NCBI GenBank assembly: GCA_003550725.1
Contig: PUKZ01000165.1
Coordinates: 1-59,640, forward strand
Reading direction: 5' to 3'
Origin: Bacteroidales bacterium
Lineage (GTDB): Bacteria > Bacteroidota > Bacteroidia > Bacteroidales > UBA7960
Length of the DNA stretch: 59,640 nt
How positions within the stretch are numbered: position 1 is the stretch's first letter; the number at the start of each line of letters is the position of its first letter. The notes under the pieces were generated by a model. That model made no database searches, had not been told where the DNA came from, and saw nothing but the letters and a program-made list of their open reading frames with translations. Positions 28,084 through 36,686 of this stretch are shown one piece after another. A program made the position numbers and the translations under genes.

Positions 28084-30028
28084 TTAATCCTGAACAAGCA
28101 CAATCTTATTTCTGTCATTCTGGTATATAGCTCTTCTGAAAAGGGCAAATTTAACAAACTCTTCAGCGTCAAACTTCCCGGTTTTCTCATAATACTTCCT
28201 TCTAACAATTAACTTTCCCTTTTTTTGATTGTAATCATAATTTAAGTGATAAGAACCAAAAGGTGTGACAAGCCGGGCATCTTCAGGTATATAACCGGGT
28301 TTATAACCGGAAGGTAAAGACCATACTATTGAATCATTATGATAGAGGTATCCATCAAGCTCAAAATCATAAACCCTTTCTTTTGTTGATGGAACAACTG
28401 AAACGTTTTTATTAAATATTACGGGTCTAAAAAAAATTCGTTCCCCGGCTCGGCTGACATAGTTTCTTGCATTTAATTTTATATGCTTTTGAATGCGAGG
28501 CAACGGATCAAATAATTCCTTGTATTCCAAATCAACTATTTCAGCATTGTTGACTTTTATATTGTTTAACAAAAAATCTTTTTGACGTTGTTTGCCTGCC
28601 AAAGTTATGCCTAATCTTTCCTCAAATGCAAACCCTGAAAATTGTTTATTCAAATTTGCAGAAATATTACCTTGATCTGACAAACTAATGTTAGCATACT
28701 GCTTAATTTCATTATCCTTTATATTGTAGCCGGGTGTTTTGGTTAACTTACCACCTTGTTCGGTTATAAGCAAAACATACCTGTCAGAATTATTTATTCC
28801 AATATAGCCATAAGGAACAATGCTACTGGTAGTTTCAAGCCAAAGAGTATCATCCTCCAGCACAACGCATAAAATCGCATGATTAAAATAATTGTAAGGA
28901 AATTCGGGATCAACATCTATTTCATCAGCACCACTACGGATAAGAGCATAATAAGATTTTATGCCTGCAATGTCTAATAATGCCTGTGTATAATTAGTCA
29001 AATCTTTGCAATCACCATAACCTTTTTTATCAACAATAGCTGCTTCTGAAGGTTGCAAACCACCTAAACCTAATTGTATACTTACATAACGCGTTCTTGA
29101 TTGCATATAATTATATATTAATCTCACCTTTTCACGGTCGTCTTCCACATCATGTATCAACTCTTTAATCTGATCAACGGTTTCCTGTGGTAAATCCCGG
29201 CGGTTGGCATTTAAATCATTGATCCAATAACCAAATTTTTTCCAGCTTTCCATATTACCTTTATAACCGTCGTAAACAAATTCCTTTGGACTAAATCTTA
29301 TATAAGGAATAATATGAGACCAATTTGGCATATATGGTTCATCAACAAAAGCAGGAATATTATCTAAAGTCCATCTATATTTTATTCTATTTCTGGATAT
29401 TCTTTCTTTCTCAGGTTCTATATCATCATAATTATATGTTTTGTAACTGAATTGGATGTCTTCATTGAGGTTAAATTCTAATACTGATTTTTCTAATGAA
29501 ACTTGTTTTCTATCAAGGGGAGCCCATAAAAAAATTAAAATAAAACTCAGAATGATCAATAATATACTTATATTCTACAGTATAAGGCATTTGAGGAACA
29601 TATACCTCAGTTTTAACAAGCCTGGAGTCCTCATAAACAGAAAAATCCTGGTAAAGACTTCTGTCAGTGAACTCATCTCTTTTAAGCTCTCTTATCTTTT
29701 TACCATTTCTATCGTAAATTATGCCTTCAAAATTTTTTATCCGGCTAAAAGAAGATTTATAATTAACAAATAAGTTGCCTTGCGAAATTGCAGCAGGAGT
29801 TAATATTGTAACTATAAAATGGCGTTTTTCCCTTATACGGTTAAACCTTCTTGTTTCTATCTTCCTTTTATTCTTCCTGATAACAGCTGATGCATCTTCA
29901 AGTAATTCAGGCTTAATGTTATTTACAGAATACTTTTCGGCAGCAATATCATCACTTGAAATGCAAATAAGCAAAATAATCAAAAAAACAACAGGTATAA
30001 AAGATGACTTTGTATTCACTTTGAACAT
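28084..30028 (-). pseudogene. DUF3857 / transglutaminase-like protein (second of pair), frameshifted
   Basis: Two overlapping frames make one exported protein of about 645 residues. The first (30028-29513) has a signal peptide and DUF3857 (INNIKPELLEDASAVIRKNK, then KRHFIVTILTPAAISQGNLF, YTVEYKYIIDHSEFYFNF). The second (to 28084) carries WAPLDRKQVSLEKSVLEFN and a transglutaminase core with an intact catalytic Cys in GYGDCKDLTNYTQALL and a His in YFNHAILCVV. The break is in a T7 run (plus strand A7 at 29528-29534). T8 would give ...NFFLWAPLDR..., the expected junction. With the frame restored this looks like an active papain-like transglutaminase/peptidase. It starts 11 bases after the paralogue upstream. 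Confidence 0.75.
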
Positions 30029-30039
30029 TAATAAAGAAG

Positions 30040-32060
30040 CTATTTAATTTTTAGCACAATTTGTTCCAAATTATCGATCTTCCTGTTATAAAACTGTTTT
30101 AAGCCATTGTAATTTTCGGCCGGTACAACACGTCGGTTACGGACATTATTTTGTATAATGTGCAGTTTATTTCCATCTTCCTTAAAACTCAATTTATGAA
30201 TAAACCGCATACCTCTTCTCAATTCTGTGTCTTCCGGGATATAAGCAAAATCCAAATTGTCTTCAAGCTCAATATTAAAAGTAATCTCAGAATCCAGGGT
30301 GCTATTAAAATAAACAGGATAAAGCCTTTCATCCTTTCTGAAAATGTTTTCTTCGGTTGTTTCAAATAATAATGAAGGCATAATTAATTCATTACCAATT
30401 ACTTGAGCGTATTCTGAAACATTCAGCTCACCTTCTATTACCATGGGTTCATTCATGCACTCATTCCACTCAATCTCAGAATTCTCAATTACAAAACCCA
30501 AATCATTTGAAAGCTTTTCTATATATTCCTGTTCACCAAGTTTTTTTAATTTTTGCTTTTGTATGTATTTCCCAAAATCATAAAATTCAATCTTTAAACT
30601 ACCTTGAATATCGCCATTATTATTTATCAAAATATCATATTCTCTATTCTGTTTATTCAAAATATTAGATTCAAGATCAACCCAATGGCTTACATTTTTA
30701 TCGACTGTTCTTCCTCTTCCGTTAATGGCTCTTTGAGGTAAATAACCGGGTATTGGATGGTTAGCAGTAGCATCTAGAAGTATATCATCTTCACCGGGTA
30801 TCTTTACCAGCACAACAACATAATTCCATTGAGTTATTGTTGGTGAATCACTAAAAAGCCTCCCATTATCAACAGTACTTAAAACTACCGGATATGCTTC
30901 TATTTCAAGATTTCTCAGCAAGCCTAAAAGCAATAAATTAACCTCTGCTGAATTACCACTACCATTTCTTAACACATTCTCGGGCGAATCAACAGCTAAT
31001 ACTGAAGATCTTTGGTTCCAGCTAATGTTTTCCCTTGCTGTATTCAACGCCCATAAAATAGACTCCATAATAGATTCTGATGGGGCATCAATCATATAAT
31101 GATCCCACGCAGAACCGGCTTCAGCAATATATTCTCCAAACCCATCATTGTCTAAAATAAATTCGTTAGCATCATCCCATGAAGAAGTGTAATTCCTTAC
31201 CGGTGCTCTTGGAAACTGTATACGAATTAATTCAAAATGCATAGTTCCCAAATAATTTATAATATTATCGGTATATGGCTCTATTTTTAATCCCGGCAAA
31301 TCTTTTGCAACCCATCGATATTTTGTACTATTGGAATTAAAGCTATATGTTTGACCCTCAACGGTGCTTCCATAATAAGGTATCTGCTCAGTAAATCTGA
31401 AGGTCTCAACAGATGTGCTTTCTTCTATAATATCTAAATCAAAAAATCCTTTAAATCTTTGCATATATACAAAAAAGAAGGCAGATTTAAGTTGTATTCA
31501 CTATACTTTATTGGTATTTCATGCTGAAACCTCCAACTACGAAGCTGGGATAAAAAATATGACTCAATATTGTACCTAATATCTATAATACTACCTACAT
31601 AAACATCAGGAAAAGCAAAGTTCAATATTTTCCAGTTACCCCCAAGATCTTCAGTATAACCATCACGGCGCCTTATCCTGTTTCGACTTATAGTAGGGCG
31701 TCCAAATATATTTTCATCTTCCTTGTAAACATGAGCACGAAAACCAATTATGTCCTCCTTACCTTCAGATGATTCATAATAGGGAATTGAAAAATTACCA
31801 TAATCCAACCCTGCCTCATTCAATATTATAATACGCTTTTCGCGGCTAAACCTAAATCCAAACCCATCCGACTCATCATAAAAAAACCTGCACTCTCCCT
31901 TATCTCCTATTATAACTGCCGGCTCATCAGGATATTTCTCCTTGTAATATTTAAGATCCATATCCGAAACACTAACATTTCCAAATTCAAATGGTAGTGT
32001 GGCGCCTGGAGAATTATTTACCAAAAAACCAAAAAATGCGAAAAACAAAAAAAATCTCAT
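30040..32060 (-). pseudogene. DUF3857 / transglutaminase-like protein (first of pair), frameshifted, catalytic Cys absent
   Basis: The N-terminal frame (32060-31434) has a signal peptide and a DUF3857 domain (FRFSREKRIIILNEAGLDYG, FAFPDVYVGSIIDIRYNIES, YSEYNLNLPSF). The second frame (31464-30040) continues with MQRFKGFFDLDI and the transglutaminase-like fold. The break lies in a T6 run (plus strand A6 at 31472-31477). T7 would read ...LPSFFVYMQRFKGFFDL..., as expected for the family. At the nucleophile position the sequence reads GSGNSAEVNLLLLGLL where relatives have G-N-C-A-E, so Cys is replaced by Ser. This copy is therefore probably non-catalytic even when intact. It is exported, with function unknown, and forms an operon with the next gene. 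Confidence 0.75.
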
Positions 32061-32102
32061 AATAGAATAATTTAAAACTGATTAATCAATATATTTAGCA
32101 CA

Positions 32103-32110
32103 CAAACATA
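32103..32110 (-). promoter_or_regulatory. Candidate -7 box for the DUF3857 operon
   Basis: The minus strand reads TATGTTTG, a full TAnnTTTG match, 43 bases before the ATG of the first DUF3857 gene. No -33 TTTG is seen at 19 bases. Confidence 0.45.
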
Positions 32111-32406
32111 ATAAAATTAAAAAAATTTTACATAATCGTCAAAACAAAAAAACTCATGCAAACCATTTTTTTACTTAAGCTGAAAAACATCATAGATAAA
32201 AAATATTTACAAGTTTATAACCCAATGTTTTGCTTTTTTTGACCTGTTCTAAAAATATAATACCCATTATTAAATATTGTAAAAAATTGACCGACAGGTA
32301 ATTACAACCACTTATATGTAATAAACTTAGTTTTTGCAATCTTCTAACCGAAGAGGGCGATAATAAGTTTTTGATAACTTTTTTATGTTTTTAATTAATA
32401 AAAAAA

Positions 32407-32414
32407 TATCTTTG
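32407..32414 (+). promoter_or_regulatory. Candidate -7 box for feoAB
   Basis: TATCTTTG matches TAnnTTTG, with TATG at 32384-32387 as a three-of-four match to the -33 box at 19 bases. The ATG is 40 bases downstream. Confidence 0.45.
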
Positions 32415-32453
32415 CACTATCTTAATTCAATCTAAATAAAAATAATTGGGGTT

Positions 32454-34991
32454 ATGACTTTACTTGATTTGAAAGCCGGCGAACAAGGGATTATTGCTAA
32501 AGTTAAAGGTCGTGGGGCATTCCGGAAGCGGATTATGGAGATGGGTTTTATTTCAGGTAAACCTGTAGAAGTTATTAAAAAGGCACCTCTTCAAGACCCA
32601 ATTGAATATAAGATAATGGGTTATAATGTTTCATTACGCAGAAGTGAGGCTAAACTCATTGAGGTGGTGCGTCTGGAGGATAAAGATGAATTAAAGGTGA
32701 CAGATTATGGAGGTGTAATTGTTGGCGAAAAACTAAAAACACTTACTGAAAAAGGTAAAACAATAAATGTTGCATTAGTAGGCAATCCAAATAGCGGTAA
32801 AACAACTTTTTTTAATCGCTCATCAAAAAGCCGTGAGCGGGTTGGTAATTATGGTGGCGTTACTATTGATGCAAAAGCAAGTTATTTTAAACTTGACGGT
32901 TATCATTTTAATATTGTCGACTTACCGGGCACTTATTCTCTAACGGCATATTCTCCTGAAGAAATTTTCGTAAGAAAGCATATTACAGAAGAATTACCTG
33001 ATGTTGTTATAAATATTGTTGATGCTTCAAATCTGGAGCGCAATCTTTATCTTACCACCCAGCTAATTGACATGGATATTAAGGTAGTTATGGCTCTTAA
33101 TATGTATGATGAATTAGAGAACAAGGGGGATAATTTTGATCATGAGTTTTTTGGTAGTATGACCGGGATACCTGTTGTTCCTACTGTTAGCACAAAGGGT
33201 AAAGGAATAAAAAATGTATTTAGAAAGGTTATAGATGTCTATGAAGACCGTGATGAGACAGTTCGGCATATTCATATAAATTATGGTGAAGATTTTGAAA
33301 AAGCATTAAAAGTTATACAGGATAAGATTAATGCCAAAGGCAATCAGCATTTAACAGATCTTATATCAACAAGATTTTTGGCTATAAAGCTATTGGAAGA
33401 AGATAAGGCAGCATACCAGTTAATTGAAGAAAAATGTCATAACTCCGAAGATATACTAACTACTACGCGAGAGTTTATTGAAAGCCTTCAAAACAAATAT
33501 AAAGATCCTCCTGAAACTATTATTGCCGATTTAAAATATGGCTTTATAAACGGAGCTTTGAAAGAAACATACCAGGCGAACAAAACTGAAAGACACCGTA
33601 AAAATGAATTAATTGACAGTTTTCTTACAAATAAATTTTTGGGATTTCCCATTTTTTTGTTTTTTATGTGGGTAATGTTTACTGCAACATTTAATTTGGG
33701 GGATTATCCAAAAGACCTGATCAGATTTGGAATAAGTGAGCTTTCATTTTTCCTTGAAAATCAATTAGCTGAGGGTCCTTTAAAAGACCTTGTAATTGAT
33801 GGGATAATAGGTGGTGTAGGTGAAGTCCTGGCTTTTTTACCCAATATAGTTATATTGTTTTTCTTTATAAGCTTTATGGAAGACACGGGATATATGTCGC
33901 GCGCAGCATTTATAATGGATAAGTTAATGCACAAAATAGGGCTGCATGGCAATTCTTTTATACCGTTGTTAATGGGGTTTGGTTGCAATGTACCTGCTAT
34001 TATGGCTACGCGAACACTGCAAAGCAGGAATGACAGGCTGCTAACCATGCTTATAAACCCATTTATGGCATGCCATGCACATTTACCAATATTTGTTCTG
34101 TTCATAGGTGCTTTCTTTGACCAATACCAGGGAACTATACTTTTTGCTATGTATGCAACCGGAGTTGGAGTAGCAATATTAGTAGCCCTCCTGTTCAAAA
34201 AGTTCCTGTTCAAAGGCAAGGAAGCTCCATTTGTTATGGAATTACCGCCATACAGAATGCCTGCTTTAAAAACTACTGCTGTTCACATGTGGGACAAAGC
34301 TGTTCATTATCTCAAAAAAATCAGCGGAGTAATATTGATTGCATCAATAATAATCTGGGCATTGGAATACTTTCCAAGGGCATCCGATGAAAGGCAGAAA
34401 GTCAATAATAAGACAGAAAGAATTGTCAATGATTACGAAAAAAAAATTGCCTCGTTGGATTCAACTTATACCCATGAGCAGATCATATTAGATAGTCTAA
34501 AAGACGAAAAAAATAATAAACTTAAAAACCTTGAAGCAAATTTCGAAGCCCAAAGACAAAAGAATTCATACATTGGAAGAATAGGCAAATCGGTAGCCCC
34601 AGTTTTACAACCCCTGGGCTTTGACTGGAAAATGACAGTAAGTGTTATATCAGGCTTAGCTGCCAAAGAGATTGTAGTGTCAACACTTGCAGTATTATAT
34701 CAACATGAAGACGAAACGGATCCGGCAAAATCAGCCTCTTTAAAAGAAAAACTACAAACCCAAACTTATGACTCAGGGCCTCGCAAAGGAGAAAACATTT
34801 TTAACAGGGTTGTTGCATTATCATTTATAGTTTTCGTATTATTATACTACCCTTGTATAGCAACTATAATTACAATAGGACGTGAGTCAGGCCACTGGAA
34901 ATGGGGTGCTTTTGCTGTCCTTTATACGACTACCATAGCCTGGGTTGCATCATTTTTAATTTACCAAATTGGAAGTTACCTGTTTATATGA
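32454..34991 (+). CDS. feoB: Fused ferrous iron transporter FeoA-FeoB
   Basis: This 845-residue fusion imports Fe2+ across the inner membrane. Residues 1-72 are an SH3-like FeoA domain (GAFRKRIMEMGFISG). Residues from about 103 are the FeoB G domain with G1 GNPNSGKTTF, G3 DLPGTY, G4 NMYDE, and a GVT switch in YGGVTID. From about residue 385 follow the helical membrane domain and Gate segments (PLLMGFGCNVPAIMATR with its Cys, and AAKEIVVSTLAVLYQ). A charged insert of about 60 residues (about 655-715) between membrane segments is predicted as a coiled coil. FeoA-FeoB fusions are common in Bacteroidota. The stop overlaps the start of the next gene (ATGA). Confidence 0.95.
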   Translation: MTLLDLKAGEQGIIAKVKGRGAFRKRIMEMGFISGKPVEVIKKAPLQDPIEYKIMGYNVSLRRSEAKLIEVVRLEDKDELKVTDYGGVIVGEKLKTLTEKGKTINVALVGNPNSGKTTFFNRSSKSRERVGNYGGVTIDAKASYFKLDGYHFNIVDLPGTYSLTAYSPEEIFVRKHITEELPDVVINIVDASNLERNLYLTTQLIDMDIKVVMALNMYDELENKGDNFDHEFFGSMTGIPVVPTVSTKGKGIKNVFRKVIDVYEDRDETVRHIHINYGEDFEKALKVIQDKINAKGNQHLTDLISTRFLAIKLLEEDKAAYQLIEEKCHNSEDILTTTREFIESLQNKYKDPPETIIADLKYGFINGALKETYQANKTERHRKNELIDSFLTNKFLGFPIFLFFMWVMFTATFNLGDYPKDLIRFGISELSFFLENQLAEGPLKDLVIDGIIGGVGEVLAFLPNIVILFFFISFMEDTGYMSRAAFIMDKLMHKIGLHGNSFIPLLMGFGCNVPAIMATRTLQSRNDRLLTMLINPFMACHAHLPIFVLFIGAFFDQYQGTILFAMYATGVGVAILVALLFKKFLFKGKEAPFVMELPPYRMPALKTTAVHMWDKAVHYLKKISGVILIASIIIWALEYFPRASDERQKVNNKTERIVNDYEKKIASLDSTYTHEQIILDSLKDEKNNKLKNLEANFEAQRQKNSYIGRIGKSVAPVLQPLGFDWKMTVSVISGLAAKEIVVSTLAVLYQHEDETDPAKSASLKEKLQTQTYDSGPRKGENIFNRVVALSFIVFVLLYYPCIATIITIGRESGHWKWGAFAVLYTTTIAWVASFLIYQIGSYLFI

Positions 34992-35161
34992 TGAATATCG
35001 AATTACTCATAACACTAATGATTGTATTTTTAGCAGCAATATATGCTATATATAAAATCATTGTCTTTATAAAAAAACATAAAAATAAAAACAATCCACC
35101 AAGTGATAGTAAGGATTGCAGCAACAATTGCAATGACTGCCCTTTTTTTCACCCTGATTGA
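34988..35161 (+). CDS. FeoB-associated Cys-rich membrane protein
   Basis: This is a 57-residue protein with one N-terminal membrane helix (LLITLMIVFLAAIYAIYKII), a Lys-rich segment and a short Cys cluster (DCSNNCNDCPFFHPD). Its ATG at 34988 overlaps the feoAB stop (ATGA), so translation is coupled and the longer open frame starting at 34901 is only feoAB shadow. Small Cys-rich single-helix proteins (FeoC-like/FeoB-associated) accompany FeoB in many bacteria and may bind iron or an Fe-S cluster or stabilise FeoB. That role is inferred. Confidence 0.85.
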   Translation: MMNIELLITLMIVFLAAIYAIYKIIVFIKKHKNKNNPPSDSKDCSNNCNDCPFFHPD

Positions 35162-35251
35162 CTTGCTAATCAAATAATTAAGCTAAATATAATAGTTTTA
35201 AATTTTACTTTTTTGTTTATATTTGTGTATAAATAAAAACAGCCATTACTT

Positions 35252-35524
35252 ATGGAAGAAGTAACTATCAAAAAACCCACAAAAAAAGAACTTGAGAAAA
35301 AAGGGGTGTTTTCGTGGCCTATTTGGGAAAAAGAGGCCTCACGTTTTAGATGGTTCTATGAAAAAGAAGAGCACTGTTACATAATAAAAGGAGAAGTAAC
35401 AGTTGAAGCAGGAAACAAAAAATACCATATAAAACAGGGAGATTATGTAATTTTTCCAAAAGGGCTTAGATGCATTTGGGATATCAAGTCACACTGCCAA
35501 AAGCATTATGAATTTGGCGATTAA
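35252..35524 (+). CDS. Cupin domain protein (DUF861/cupin_3-like)
   Basis: This 90-residue single cupin barrel has FSWPIWEKEASRFRWFYEKE, EEHCYIIKGEVTVEAG, IKQGDYVIFPKGLRCIWDIK and a final HYEFGD. This is the pattern of the (S)-ureidoglycine aminohydrolase-like/cupin_3 small proteins, with E..CY...GEV (motif 1) and GD.V.FP.G..C.W (motif 2). The metal-binding residues are only partly conserved, and the function is unknown. It follows the Feo genes by 90 bases and could be in the same transcript. Confidence 0.8.
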   Translation: MEEVTIKKPTKKELEKKGVFSWPIWEKEASRFRWFYEKEEHCYIIKGEVTVEAGNKKYHIKQGDYVIFPKGLRCIWDIKSHCQKHYEFGD

Positions 35525-35590
35525 TATTTGTAATATATTTAATAGTATGACAAAACCAAAATAGTTATTTCAATTTTAACTTTATGCCAA

Positions 35591-36394
35591 ATGCGTTTAT
35601 TAGCATTAAGCTTATCTGTTTTTTTATTAATTGCCATACCCGGCAAAAGTGAGTCACCATTTCTCTTAAAACCTTCTGTTGATTATGTATTATTAGCCGG
35701 TGGAGCCGGGGCATATATATCATCTTACTTTATTTTTGACAAAAACAAAAGTTTTTCAAAAGAAAACATAAGTGACCTTTCCTGCAACAATATTAATTCT
35801 TTTGACCGTAGAGCTATAAATAATTGGTCAACCGGTGCAAATGATGCCTCAAAAGTTGCTATGGCTTTATGTATATCAGGAATGATACCATTAATTGTAA
35901 ATCCGCAAACCAGAAATGATGCTTTAACAATTAGTGTAATGTCTGCTGAAACTTTAATATGGGCGTTAAGCCTTCCTCAGCTGTCAAAAATTACAACTTC
36001 ACGCAAAAGGCCTTTTGTTTATAATGAAAGTGTTGATCTTGAGCATAAACTTGAAAGCAGGGCCAGCGAATCGTTTTTTTCACGTACATCCACCATTGCA
36101 TTTGCATCATCGGTTTTTACAGCTAATATTTTTGACAGCTACTACCCCAATTCACCATATTCAAAGTGGATATGGGCAGGTTCGATGTGTTTAGCCACAA
36201 CAGCAAGCTATCTGAAATTTTACGCCGGCCAGCATTTTCCAACCGATATAATTGCCGGTGCTTTAATGGGTTCATTCATAGGATGGTTTATACCTTATAC
36301 ACACAGAAACGAAAAAAATAACTCAAACAAGATAACATTCGGCGTTTATCCCCTATACGATGGAATAACAACAACGATGATGCTAAAATTATAA
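35591..36394 (+). CDS. PAP2-family phosphatase, exported/membrane
   Basis: The 267-residue protein has an N-terminal signal or membrane segment (LALSLSVFLLIAIPGKSES). It carries the three motifs of type 2 phosphatidic acid phosphatases: KITTSRKRPF (KxxxxxxRP), a variant SESFFSRTSTIAFAS (the PSGH-like region reads SRTS) and YLKFYAGQHFPTDIIAGALM (SRxxxxxHxxxD with AGQHFPTD). It is predicted to dephosphorylate a lipid phosphate such as undecaprenyl pyrophosphate or phosphatidate at the outer face of the inner membrane. The changed second motif (no SGH; SRTST instead) may affect activity, since its His normally assists catalysis. Confidence 0.8.
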   Translation: MRLLALSLSVFLLIAIPGKSESPFLLKPSVDYVLLAGGAGAYISSYFIFDKNKSFSKENISDLSCNNINSFDRRAINNWSTGANDASKVAMALCISGMIPLIVNPQTRNDALTISVMSAETLIWALSLPQLSKITTSRKRPFVYNESVDLEHKLESRASESFFSRTSTIAFASSVFTANIFDSYYPNSPYSKWIWAGSMCLATTASYLKFYAGQHFPTDIIAGALMGSFIGWFIPYTHRNEKNNSNKITFGVYPLYDGITTTMMLKL

Positions 36395-36686
36395 ATTTTT
36401 CGCCCTGTTTTTTTTTGATAAAATTGTCCGATGTGCTTTTCTGTATTATCTTTAACTTTTGATTTTTAACAAAAGAAATAAAATTACTTTATAAAAAATT
36501 GTTTCGTTAAAAGATTAAAATGTTTTACAGAATAGAAGAATAGAGTTACATAAATTATCTTCTGCTTTTGGAAAATCACAAAATGATAATAGTAAAAAAG
36601 GTTATATTCAATCTTTTTTGGCATCAAACCCAATTCGTATACTAAACCAATTTTTTACTTTAAACTATAATGGTGGCTTATAAGTA
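36395..36686 (+). other. 292-base AT-rich gap before recQ
   Basis: No gene, hairpin or clear TAnnTTTG box is seen. Confidence 0.4.

Larger units (their letters stand above)
32061..32453. other. Divergent intergenic region (DUF3857 genes / feoAB)
   Basis: This 393-base AT-rich gap has a minus-strand -7 box at 32103-32110 (plus strand CAAACATA) about 43 bases before the leftward ATG, and a plus-strand TATCTTTG at 32407-32414 about 40 bases before feoAB. I saw no convincing Fur-type 19-base palindrome. Confidence 0.45.

Noticed and set aside
28084-32060. Programmed transcriptional slippage or -1/+1 frameshifting in the DUF3857 genes
   Set aside because: The runs are only T6 and T7, shorter than the runs of about nine or more usually needed for efficient slippage, and no stimulatory structure was seen. 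Homopolymer error or mutation is simpler.
32061-32453. A Fur or iron-responsive operator before feoAB
   Set aside because: Only AT-rich sequence and a promoter-like box were seen; no palindrome resembling a Fur box could be supported.
33761-34219. A 152-residue minus-strand open frame opposite feoAB
   Set aside because: Shadow of the FeoB membrane domain; no recognisable motif or start context.
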